From Nephromyces sp. MM_2019 (lineage: Eukaryota; Apicomplexa; Aconoidasida; Nephromycida): DNA of 64,000 nucleotides. Each line of letters opens with the position of its first letter. Within the stretch, counting starts at the first letter, position 1. The position numbers and the translations under genes are program-made. Below are positions 25,301 to 37,500 of the stretch, in pieces. The stretch lies in assembly GCA_015657535.1 (NCBI GenBank), contig JADHZB010001582.1, positions 9,660-73,659 of the forward strand, given 5' to 3'. Under the pieces are notes generated by a model. The model did not search any database. It was given only the letters and a program-made list of their open reading frames with translations, and was not told where the DNA came from.

Positions 25301-27715
25301 GTTTATGACCCAGCTCTCTCATTTTGCTTTATGTATATCAGAGTTGCGCTAGAGCAAGGGATCTGAAAGCTTCTCGTGACTCTACTGGTAGCTTCTACAA
25401 ATTTTAGCATACTTTTCAAGACTTTCGTAGTAGTATTGCTTTGCATGTCCGCAAGAATGTTTCTACCAAATAATGTGGCCTCCCATACACCTGCAAATGG
25501 CCCTCATTGTGATTCCAATGCCACTTGAAGCAGCATAATAAAATTCGGGGACTAATCAACCGAAATAAGCAGCAAACTACTTCTCAAACTTTCGGTCCAC
25601 GTGCCAGCGCGCTACAAACTTCAAGCCTTGTACAGCGGCCCTAAATTTCCTTATGGGAAAATTCCCATTGAAGACCAGCTTTAACAAGAAATTTCAAGCA
25701 AGAAGCGCCACAAATCTTAAATGTAGCATCTCCCACTAGCACAAGAGGAAGCTATAAAGCTGATCTAGCTTAGGAACTCCACAAATCAAAAATCTAGCAT
25801 CTACACGGGAGTCACCTATAGAGATGAGCAAACCTCAGAGCTTCACAAATCAAAAACTTAGCATCTGCACGGGACGCACCTAAAAAGCTGAGCTAAAACG
25901 CTGTTTAGCAAATGCTGTACCATTTTAAAATAATGACGTTTGATACACCGAGATCGCAGATATTATAAGGCGAGCGAATCGCTGGTGCCAAGCAAACGCT
26001 TCAGTAACAACGGCAAAATCATCCACATTAGGCAGAGGACGAAAACACAGGGAATCAAGCAAATTAAGCGATTGAGCCTCCCCTCCGTGCATAAAGAAGA
26101 TAAAAAACCGACATAAATAAGCAAACTAATGCAGTTCCATCTTCTTTGGAGCAAAAAAGAGCTTCCTCTGACCTTTAACTCAAAATCGGAGAAAGAGATC
26201 AATCAAAAGTATATACAATACCAAACTATCCGCCAACAAGTCAAAACACACCAGTTCAGGTCAGCGCCTATAAAGCATGCACCAATATGGATATATAAAC
26301 ATACTTAACATGGAAACCCAGCAACGACACACTCAATCAGTTACCCTGCTCAACCCAATCCAATCTTAGGCCAATTTCGTTCTCAATTATGACAAAACGC
26401 ACGTAATGCAAATGCAGTTTATGTTGTATATGTTTCAAGAATGAAAAGGGTTCCAAAAAAGCATTGTAGCTATTACCACTTCACTGTGTGATGTCCTCTC
26501 TTTTCATAAAATAAAGAAAGTTCAACCACACAAGTCGTGTGTTCCTAACTAGCGGGGATCATTCAAGCTAATATACAGATACAAAAACAAAAAAGACTAG
26601 AGATAAAAATTAAACCTTTCATCAGTAAAAAAAGCAGTTTTTGCATACATCACAAGCAACACTTATCCCTTTAACTAATAAGAAGTCTACCGCAGCAGCA
26701 CAGCACCAGCCATTATCTTTACGATAATATATGCATATATAGTGCATATATATATACACCGGTGAAGCAGACTTTAAATACCACCACAAAAGTTAGCCTA
26801 TATAATTTACACATCGCAGGAACCGTAATAAGCACTGAAACCGCAAATGGCTTTTATGCTGAGGACTCGAGTCGCAACCTCGCAAAGCATATAAACACAA
26901 TAAACGTAAAATGCTGTCCTGGAAACTTCACCACTCTAAACACTAGATGGTAAACGAAAGATGCAAATCTGCAAAAAAATTCGCAGAAGATCAAACCTCT
27001 GCGCCTCTTTGAAAAAGGCCAAGATGGCACAAGGGCCACTTAAATTAAGAGTTTGTAGACATTACATAGACTTGGTACGCGCAGATTATATCCAACAAAT
27101 AGATTCTAAAAGAAAATTGAGTATGGCAGCAATAAAAAAACTCTGGATAAAGCATATTTGAAATGCAAAACTTTAAAGGAACCATCTTCTCTACCGCCTC
27201 ACCATGTGCCATGAAAACATTTTTTGAAAAAAGAGCGCAGAAAAAAATTTTTGCACAACAAATATTAAAAGAGGGGGGCACTTAGTAGCAGCACGAAAAT
27301 TAAAGACAACCTCAATAATGGAGCAAAAAAAACCGCGCAGTAGTAAATTTCTACACACTGAGAATCATTGCTGATTATCGTTTTAAACTTATCTGCAAAA
27401 GCCATAAAGTTTCTTAAAGAGCAAAAACACTCACTTCACTGAAGATGAGAATCGCATACCACTAAAAATGTTTGACCAAAAAACGATAAAGAAGGAGTAT
27501 TTTTATAAGGCAGCATTTTGTAAGCCCAGAGTACACCTCCAGAGCAAATGTACATCTAATAAAACTTCTTCAGTGCATAGCAAAATATAGAAATAAAATC
27601 AGTAGCCTAATAATATTAAAAAAATTATAGTTTGAGGGCGATATATATATAACGCCCAATATGAAATGGTACAGTTACCACAAGCTCTTTGTCATTAGCA
27701 TCAACAGCGCGCGCA
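22369..27715. other. Unassigned region with short candidate ORFs
   Basis: No gene I can support. Candidates worth testing: minus 23713-23901 (contains KGDLLAKLCLKGNLEMILPG); plus 24094-24282 (ATG start, 62 codons); minus 25963-26202, which has no ATG near its start but encodes a membrane-like C terminus (ICLIPCVFVLCLMWMILPLL); and plus 26961-27161 (ATG start, 66 basic residues, RADYIQQIDSKRKLSM). A strong minus-strand acceptor (CAATTTTCTTTTAG) occurs near 27110. The stretch 23.7-25.7 kb is slightly GC-richer than its surroundings. A diverged tandem repeat lies at 25710-25905. Confidence 0.3.
25710..25905. repeat. Three-copy diverged tandem repeat, ~64-72 bp
   Basis: Each copy begins with CACAAATC(A/T)(A/T)AAA..TAGCATCT, then, in copies 2 and 3, a CACGGGA(G/C)(T/G)CACCTA segment and an A-rich tail with AAGCTGA or GATGAGC. 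Copies start near 25710, 25782 and 25846. The second and third are closest to each other. Confidence 0.75.
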
Positions 27716-27781
27716 GACACCTAAAACAAGTTACCTCTAGAGGGGACAGGATGACTCAATTCATCATAGTGTGAGGAAAAA

Positions 27782-27950
27782 AAACACAAAGACACAAACA
27801 AAGACAAACACACACACAGACACAAACACACACACAGACACAAACACACACACAGACACAAACACAAACACGCACAAATACACACACAAATACACACAAA
27901 CACACAAACACACACAAACACACACATAGACACACGCACATGCACGCACA
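27782..27950. repeat. Interrupted (CA)n microsatellite
   Basis: Almost pure alternation of CACAAA, GACACAAA and CACACACA blocks over about 170 bp, ending in CGCACACGCGG. It generates spurious Cys/Val-rich frames on the minus strand. Confidence 0.9.
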
Positions 27951-28686
27951 CGCGGAACTAAAAAAACAACGAGACACCCTCGAATGATATCACGTAGTAC
28001 CTGCGATAACTGCATTAAGAAAAAAACCTCAGAAATATATATAACACACACATATATATATATATAGAGGAAGGCTTCTTCAAATCTAATTTTACTTACA
28101 CAGTCAACTTCCCGGAAAAGTCACACTGTTTAAAGCACACAAAATATATATATTATTACGAACACCAAAAGGCGGCAAGAAATAGCGACAATCGTCAACA
28201 TCCCAAGCCGCAGCTTTAGCGGGAGACAGATTCCGCCGCGAAAAGTCATCATAAGTGATTACTCAATGAACATTCACTTCTTTCTCTCTTTTGTACTATA
28301 TCACCCCCCAAGGTAAACCTATGGATACGAAGGTATGCCCCCTGTAACATTGGAATAGTTGTTGATACTACAAAGAGCACACATAAAGTCGTGCGCTACT
28401 TTTTAGAGGGACAAAGCAAAATTACTAGTAAAATACCACCTTCAAAAAAATGCAAAAGATGAAACAGATAATTCCGATAAAACTATTAATCAGGGCAATC
28501 ATTCCAGATTGCGTATCCGAAAACAAACTGAGCTGCAAAAAGAATTTACATTTCAAATTTTGGATTGCGGAGGAGGACCATACTTACTAGATGAAAATTC
28601 ATTGCCGTACCACCAATTGTCTATCAATGAAAAATAAAACACACAAAGTAAAATAACGAGTAGTAAGTATCCTCCATCACAGACTA

Positions 28687-28708
28687 GGGGACCGGGGGGG
28701 ATAAGGGG
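28687..28708 (+). other. Possible G-quadruplex motif
   Basis: GGGG-ACC-GGGGGGG-ATAA-GGGG. The seven-G run can supply two G3 tracts separated by one G, giving four tracts with short loops. It is isolated in AT-rich intergenic DNA. Confidence 0.4.
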
Positions 28709-28793
28709 TTTACACGAGGAAAAACTGCCATTATGGAAGATTCTTAGCAGGAGTACGCAAAATATATAGATATATTATATATAAATGCAAATT

Positions 28794-28835
<42 letters not shown>

Positions 28836-30031
28836 TGTACACAAGGGTATATACATGTAGAGAGATATGCACAGATACACACACACACACACACATATTT
28901 CTTCCCAAAAAAAAGACTTCATCTTACGTTAAAACCTCTATAATTAATTTTAAAAAATGCTGAAATCATCCAATAAAGCGCAATATTCACGTCAACTCGA
29001 AGAACACACAACAATAGACAACGGAAGCAGCTAGTGCCTACATTAAACTGCAAAATATCTTCAATGTAAACGCTAAATCATGCAGCAACAAAATAACTAA
29101 AACAAGCAGAAAATTCACCCAAATATCAATCGTTCAAAATAATTAGGAAACGCAAAAAAACTTTGCCAAATCGTTAATTACATAGGATTCTACAGCAACT
29201 GCTTGCAATATGAAGCTGCCACCATAGTTAAACGCTTTGCAGCCTTTTACTGAATTATTTTCCTAAAATAAGCAGATAACCGCATGGTAACGAACACACC
29301 AGTGTAACGATGATCCTTAAAAAATCACGCAATTAGACCTCCAAGGAGATATTCCCGTCGACGGTAACAAATTACCAATGGGAATTGCTGTGTGTGTGTG
29401 TGTATGAATTATTAGCGTGTTGGTGTGTGAATGATTAGTGTGTTGGTATATGTTGATGTGTGTTGGTGTGTGTGGTTGCGATTACTGTGGGCGTCTTAGC
29501 TAGCCCAATGATACTTTAAGGTGCATGCATTGTTAGCGCTAACACACAGGTGGATATACGGCATTGACTATAGATGCTACTTCGCATATTGCATAGGATG
29601 AGATGATGGATGAAGACTTGAAAAAATGAAAAAATTGGTGCATACTTGGGTCTCTAATGCACAAAAATACGTGTTTGTGTGCAAATTCGCGCTATTCATT
29701 GGGCATCTTCTTATCCAGTTTTTACAGCACAATTCGCACGCAGAACGGCATAAAAAATACTAGAATTTCAAGCTGTTAAGACTATGATAAACCAGTCTTT
29801 TTCAAGATATTCATACTGAAATATATAAAAAAGCCTCTGCAGATTACGTGCATAGAGATCAACCTGCTATAATAAATATGAGGAGAGAATTCTAAACTTC
29901 TTCTTAGTAGAAAAACTAGCAGAGAAGTGCACTGCAAAAATTTTTGGTGAAATGTTATGAAAAAGGCAAGCAAAGGGTGAAGAGGAAGAAAATATATATT
30001 TAGAGGTAAGACAAGTGGATATCAAATTATT

Positions 30032-30150
30032 AGAAGGAAATTGCGAAAAGCACATACAAAAACATCCAATAGAAGGAAAATGCGAAAATTACACATAAAA
30101 CCCTTCAAATACAAGGGAAATTGCGAAACGCACACACACAAACATCCAAG
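30032..30150. repeat. Three-copy minisatellite, 39-40 bp unit
   Basis: Copies start at 30032, 30071 and 30111. The core is AGAAGGAAATTGCGAAAAG, followed by CACA(C/T)A and AACATCCAAT-like ends. The copies differ by scattered substitutions. Confidence 0.8.
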
Positions 30151-31646
30151 GCAATTCCGAGAGCAGATACTATCAGGATTTTTACCAAGCTCCGCTTTCT
30201 AAACCCCTCTATCTTCTACAATATAAATTCAGCAAAAAAAACATCTTCACATCACCAAGTGTAATATTTCACGATTTTGGCATATCTTCAATTAAACAAC
30301 ACACACTCTGCAGACTACAAAAAAAACATAGCGAACACAACACACGCAGAATTCAAAGTATACAGGAGCCCTGGGGAGCTTCAGACGTACAAACATCAAA
30401 AAAAAAGAGGATTCAGCCATTCTTGCAGTTAATCCGGGAAAACGCTATCACGCACACACACACATTGCCTCAGTAAGTAAAAGGAGATGATAACATCTTC
30501 AGAGGAAAAAAGTGGGGGGGAGGTGAAAATACAGTAAACTTTTAAACATTGTGCTTGTGTGCGTGTGCGCGTATCGTTACGTGTGTGTGTACCTTTACTT
30601 GTGTCTGTACCTAGCCTACGCGTGCGCATACCCACCTTACGTGTGTGCGTATGTTCCTGTCGCTAAACCCAAAGAACGAAGGAATACCATTCAGTAAGAA
30701 AATAGTCAAGGGAAAGTAAGAAACATGAAAAAGCATAAATTAGGTTTCAGAGCAAATGAGAAGCTACGTGCCAAAGAATTATTAAAATCTACCCACACAC
30801 ACGAACACACATGGCATTAATATCGTAACGGAGCGAAGCAGCAGGATGTATGTATGTGTATTGTTTCAATAGAAGAAAAACTGCTTCTGTTTCAAAGGTA
30901 TGAAAATTCAGCATCACAAAGGAAGAACTTCAGGAAAAAAATCAGCTGTGAAAAATTTTGCCCTTGTGAAGCAAGTCTTAAACCTCAATATAAAGTTACA
31001 CACACACCCCATCCTATGCACACACATTCCATCCTACGCACGCACACGCCATCCTGCACACACACATAACCACTTCCACGCTCACAAAGCGACCGGCACT
31101 AAACTACGCACACATCGATATCTACTCAAGCATAACTCCCAATAACCCACGATATACAAACGCATAAAAGAGTGTAATTAAAATTTTCGAGTGTAAAATC
31201 ACACGCACACACACAAGCCTTTTTTTATAGCTTATGGTGCTCCATTCCTCCAAGCCTTCAGTACATGCTATAGAAACGACAAAATCATCATATTTTGCCA
31301 CATTTTAAAAAGAGAAAATCTTCAAGAAAACCTACGTCCTCAAGACAGACATACTTTTTGGTGCAAAAAAACCATCCACTGCTGATGCAAGATAACAAAA
31401 TTCTGCAGAACTTACTCCTCGTTTATACGTAAATTTATGTACAAGAGGCAGAAGTTATTTCCTAATACACATTGAAAAAAGCATCAATCTGAAGATGCAA
31501 TCACTACGCTGCACAGCTAGCTCAAGAAAGGCATCTTTTGCTGAAGAGCAACACACCAACTTCTGCAGGTAATGCGTGCATGCGAGAGGATTTTGAAGGA
31601 AAAAACAAAAAATAAGCAGTTGAGATGGGAAATCAGGTATGTGCAT

Positions 31647-31685
<39 letters not shown>

Positions 31686-34599
31686 AGATGAGGAGGGAAG
31701 CGTACGTGTGTATAAAATGTGTGTTCTCCAGAAGAATTGGGATTTCTAGGCATGCGTGCAAGATATATATATATATGGAAAAGAGTATACTCACACCGAA
31801 GCGTAGATGTATATACATCGTGAGTTATATATAGGGATATCTAGAGATATATCAAAAAAATATACACTTGTATAAACAGATATAGCTATATACACACAGA
31901 GACACAAAGACGCCAAGTGAAAAGTGCTGAACCCAACAGTCCAGCTATTTATAGCCAGTAACAGCAAAAAAACCACAAATGTCCTGATAGGGGGTAACAC
32001 ACACTAAAATGTACCTCTTTCAGCGCAATCTACCTTGAAGAACACACACAAAGCACCCTCTACTTTGAAATAAAAATCGCAAATTCCCAGAAAACCCCAG
32101 AAATCATGAAAAGACCTTCACAAAATCATAAAAATATTAAAAAAAAATTTATTCTGCCTCATGAAGAAGCACTAAATGATTATAAAAAATGCTCCCATAA
32201 AGCTGCTATATTTATATATATAAAATATACTCTGTCGTTCGCTCTAAACTCAACTTAGAATAACCTATACCTACACCACAAGCTGCTCAAAATACACACT
32301 ATACATCAACATCAAATAGCAGAGAGCACCTGAATTAATAAATACATACAATCATACAACAAACAAAATTTAGCAGGAAAGAAACCGCCAAAACACATCA
32401 AAAGCCAGCTAGAAATTCCATTAGACAAATAATGATAGTTCATACGCAATATGGAATGTGTGTGTGTGTGTGTGTGTTTGTTTGTTTGTGATAAGCTTGT
32501 TTGTGCACAATATTTTCACCTAGTTTGGGTTTGCAAGCCGTGGGGATTTTTCCCAATGAAGGACTTGAAAAAAAAATTCATACACACACACACACACACA
32601 AACACACGTATACTGTTTGCTTCCATTCGCTTCATGCCGCAAATCTCGAAATAGCCATGAGAAAAGCATACATCAACATTCTTAAACTTTTTTACCGTTG
32701 GCTTTTCAATCTTAAAGCTTGCCAAACATCAGCTTCAAAAGTCTACGTGTGTGTGTGCGTGTGTGAGAATCTTGTGAGACAAAAAATCATGCAGAATTGA
32801 CAAAATAGAGCTGCCTGTAGTGCAAACGGTAGCCTAGTAGATTGAGAAGATGTCAAATCGCTTATGAAACACACACTCTATTGAAGAACTATATTATATA
32901 CAAAGAGCGAGTCGGTAGTATTTTAACAAGCATATACAGGAGATATCCTATATAGTCTTACTACAAAAGAGTAAGCGTCAAGCATCAATTCTGTGTGTGT
33001 TTTCGAAATCAATGTAAACAATAACCTCTCCATTATGTGTGTGCTCTGCTGAATCAATAACGATATTCTTTCTATATATAACATCAATAACAACTACATC
33101 TATTCCAACACACAGTCTTCAAGATTATCTCAAAAGCTTTAAACCTTTCTCTCCATCATATGGTTGAAATAACATCAAAATTTCCTCCTTTGACTATATA
33201 AATCTGCACTTTTTCCAGCTTCTTGAAATTTGTATGCTTTCAGAAAACAAAGATAATCGATAGAGTCATCACAGGGTAAAACGCAGCTAGTCAGCGTTAT
33301 ATACAGCTAATTTTCTTTGCACAGTAGTGGATATACTTCCTCCTTGTTCTTCTCCCTTCTTTCTCAAAGAAATTATCATCCTATTTTATCGCTTTAAGAA
33401 GGAAGAAAAAAAGCTCCAAAAGTCACTACAGAAAATGCAGAAACACACCGGATATAGAGCTGGAAGGCAGGTAATTCCGCTTCTTTTGATGCAATCAGAA
33501 GCTAGGAATGTGTGTACGAAAAATTAATTTAGAGGATGAAGCAGTAAACAAGAGAAATCCAAGAGAAAAAATTAGATCCTCAAGGAGAGATATATTTAGC
33601 TAGATAATGATGCGCGCTATATCTATCGCCCGAGATAGCCAGAGGTAGCTAAATTTATTAAAAAGCCAACCTGAAAGCTTCTTGTCACTAAAGAAGTAAA
33701 ATAAACTCGCAATTTCCCTCTATTAGACTGAATTCCTGGTATTTTCCCCCTCATTTCGATGTTTTTCCTTGTTCTTTTCACGCTTCCTCCCTCTTGATTT
33801 TATGCAGGCCTACAGCGGGGGGGGGGGTTCTTCTGCTCTCCAAATAGCGCCACTTCCTCTAGTCTTCATCCTAGTAGTCTTTAAACTAGCAGTATTTGAA
33901 GAAAGAGCTACTCAAAGAAGTTGAAAAAAAAAAATATACATCTACAGAAGCTGAATATATATATACACACATGTATGTATGTTTGTGTGTGTGTGTGTGT
34001 GTATAAAGCTCTCCCTTTCTTTCTCTCTAGTAGGCAGCGGCGAGAAAATAGCCGAGTAAAGACAAGATATTAGATTTTCGATAAGATTCAGCATCGCATC
34101 GTTGGAAAGAATAGCAACTACACTAAATCCTTGATGAGAAAGTTACTGGTGAAAGGATTAGGAGCTCACAATCTTCATAAATCCACACACTTCAGCTCGT
34201 TAAACCTATAAAAAACACCATTTTCCAGCGTAAAACGCTTCAGCCTGTAGGTAGAGAGCAGAGGGAAGACCCCCAAAACACATAAAAATTTCTTCCAAAC
34301 TTTGCCCCTAAAAAAAATTTTCCAGTCCAGCATTCTAGCCGGCGTTACAGGCAAACTAGATTTATTCATGTCACACATACAAGTTTCTTCTTATCCAAGG
34401 ATTGAGGGTCACTCACTCAGGGTCCACCAGAAAGATTGAGGGTTGTTCAGTTCATACACACGCACACATAGGTGGAGGGATACTAAGTCTCGAGGTTGAG
34501 CGTTAGATTCACTCACTCCACCCTCACTCCACATTCAAACCCTTAACCCCATGCTCCCTCCACACACACCCTCCGGTCTATCCACACTCATAAGTGTAA

Positions 34600-37500
34600 T
34601 CACTCTCCCTTCTTCCCCGAACTTCCTTGATAATTTTCAATCATCAGCATCAGCCCACGAACTGCATCATCTAAAGACATATTTCCCACCTCATTTTTAT
34701 AAACTTCGGCACCTTCCCATGAATTTTGTGAAATCATCGGAAAATCACAGCTTCGACTTCGAAGAAGAGAGTTGTTGCTCGCATCACTCTCTCTGATAAT
34801 ATCACAAGCTTGTTCAAAACTTCTAGTTCCTCTCATTTTTAGAGCTTCTTCGGAGAGAAGATCTTCCGATTCTTCAACAGAAACTCCACTTTCCATGCGA
34901 TCAAAAGCTTCGCTGGTGGACAGAATTCGAAGATTCTTCATCACTTTCCAGTTTTCTGCAGAATTTGAGTTGCAATTGCTCTTCATTTGAAGATTTAAGT
35001 GCTTCTGCTGAGTTTCTTGTGTAGTTAAAACATCAAAACCGACCGAGGAAGAGGAGGAAGTTCGTTTAGGATGATATAAAGTATGAAATGAAGGTTGTAG
35101 AAACTCTCCACTTCTCATTGTATCACCTCTAGCTAGCGTGCTGTTGTCACTTTCTGTGTGGAAAGAAGAAGGTTGAAGAAACTCTCCACTTCCCATTGTA
35201 TCACCTCTACCAAGTGTGTTGCTACTTTGAGGATCCAATCCTTCCATGCAAAAGAGAGACTTCAAATCAGTCGATTCAAAAGATGGGAAAATGAAAGGAG
35301 GTGATGGAGTATTAGCAATGGGAGCAGCTCCTATTGGCTCCACCCACCTCCTAGCATCAGCTGCTGGAAAAAAACTGAAATTTTGAGGTATTGAGCTGAT
35401 GGGCTGCACACTGGGAGATGGCATTAGTTTGGGAGAAATCTTCAAAGTAGAGCCAGTAGGGCGATAGCTTTCACTGAGTAGAGAGGGTGTGCGCAACATC
35501 AGATCTTGAGCAAGCTGATAAGCTGCTCGCAGCCTTAGGGATTCATCTTCAGGAAGGAAGGGAGGATTTGGTGAGTTTTGGTTCGGTAAGAGGGGTGAAG
35601 TTTGGAGAGTCTCGTGTCTTACAAGCTCTTCATTGGTTTTAGGGAAAAAATCTCGGTGAGATGCTTCGCTGAAGGGACAAGAAAAATTAGGAAGAGAAAG
35701 AGATGTTAAAAGGATGGGGTGTGTGTGATGATATAAATAAAAAAGAGAGAGAGGTTTGGTGTGCGAGTTTGGAGAGTGAAATGGAAGAAAGAGAGGATGT
35801 AAAAGAAGAGGGGCACAATCAAACTTTCAAGAGGAAACTACTGCAAAAAATAGGATTTTTCAGAGAATCATCATCAAAGCAATCAAAGTGATGCAAACTT
35901 CATCGCATACAAAGCATTGCGAAACTTCATAGATGACAGGATTAGGTTATTTAGCAAAAACTCATGGCTATCAAATTTCAGAGAAAAAAACCCACATTTA
36001 AGAGGAAGTAATAAAAAATGCTAGTCAGAAACTGTCAATATAGTAACACACAAGCCTGATGCATCGAGAAATCATCGAAGCAACTTCAAGCTGAAAAAAT
36101 GAAGATTTTATCAAAAAAGCACCATCGCGATCATCCCACACACACTTACGGTGAAAGGGTAAGCTCCGAAAACAACAGCTGCAGCTCCTTCTCCAGGTTC
36201 GACATATTGGTGCCTATTCAAAACGTAAAAACTTCATTTTCCCAAGAAACCTCCAAGATTGATTTCATGAAACGAATTTCTCACACAAACATACATACAA
36301 ATGATAGCGCTAGCTCCCCTCATCCTCAACGCCTCAAACTACATACACCACCTAACCAGTGAATTAAACAATATCGAAAAGTAAGGAACTGAGAAATCAC
36401 TCAAATTCACTCAAAAAACACAAAAGCTACCTGCCGGTGGCTGCCACTTTATACTAGCCATTCCTGCTGTATCAGAAGGAGCACTAATAAGCTCTTCTCC
36501 CAGCATAGTTTCCGCAGAACCAGCAGTGGTGATTGAAGCCTTTTTGGCACCCTTCTTCTTGCCTTTACGGTTTTTGCTCGATCGAAATTTGTTCTTCGTA
36601 TCGACATCGTTTGATGAGAAAGCAAAGGTTTCAGAACTCATCACACTGAGGGGAAAGAAGAGGAAAAAAAGATTAAAAACGAAGTTCACAAAGTAAGAAA
36701 ACAGCGAAAATATGAGAATTAACACAAAAGAGCGAGGAAATTATGTCTATATATTTCCACTAGAATAAACCCCCACCATACACTGTGCCTCACATGAAGC
36801 TGCAGGTGTCGATTAGAAAATATAAAATCTGAAAATCTGCCCTGCAGTGTGTGTACATACACCCACTTTGCCTTTTGCTTGAAGAAATTTCGATTTTTTT
36901 GACGTTTTTCACACTTGCAAGAGAGTTCATAAAGAAAAAGCAGGAATCTAAGAGGTTAGCGACTGTGTGTGTGAGTTACAAGGTGTAAAATAGGGTAAGG
37001 CTTTTAAGATGAAGCTTATACACAGTAATTCTGTAGCAAATGCAGTGGAAACAGGCATTTTATCTCGCATATATACCATCTACCACTGCTCTCATCAGGT
37101 GTATCACCCACCAATCACACACTAAACTCCTGGCACAAGCTGCAGATCAGGTGTGTGTGCGTGCAGAAAAAAACAAACACTGCAGCACATAAAATACTTT
37201 TAGTTCACCTCTGCCTCAGCTCTAGCTCTCCATGCGCATGACGGCAATAAATTCCACCTTTGCAGTTTCCAGCCTTCCAGTTTCTGCACACAGTGGTCTT
37301 CCACACATCAGGGGTACTCATAAGCTCCTTTTCTCCATGAGCAAAATTGCAGTTTTCCTTTGAGCACATTCCCTACAAGGCAGGCAAAATTCGGAGCAAA
37401 AAACATCAGAAGATATAATCTATTTGGAGGTAAATTCTACAAGAGGCTACAACAGCACGCACTGCTTGATTTGAAGATACTAATAAAATCATAGAGGTGG

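Larger units (their letters stand above)
27716..34599. other. Gene-poor, microsatellite-rich stretch
   Basis: No exon is supported over about 6.9 kb. Long open frames here are translations of CA or TG runs (Cys/Val or His/Thr repeats). Main low-complexity tracts: interrupted (CA)n at 27782-27950, (AC)n at 28802-28832 and 28876-28894, (AC)n at 31651-31684, (TG)n at 32457-32477, (AC)n at 32581-32600 and (TG)n at 33985-34001. A G-rich motif lies at 28687-28708 and a G10 run near 33818. A three-copy minisatellite lies at 30032-30150. The left end is the 3' side of nothing identified; the right end is the 3' flank of the CCCH gene. Confidence 0.6.

Noticed and set aside
27721..28051. Cys/Val-rich minus-strand open frames
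   Set aside because: They are translations of the (CA)n microsatellite in three frames; no gene is implied.
31455..31834. His/Thr and Cys/Val open frames on both strands
   Set aside because: Translations of a (CA)n tract flanked by AT-rich DNA.
34772..34990. Plus-strand frames over the CCCH gene's last exon
   Set aside because: Antisense to a phase-supported exon and without recognisable features.
35703..35891. Plus-strand 62-codon Glu/Lys-rich frame
   Set aside because: It is the reverse of the pyrimidine-rich tract before the acceptor of the last CCCH exon.
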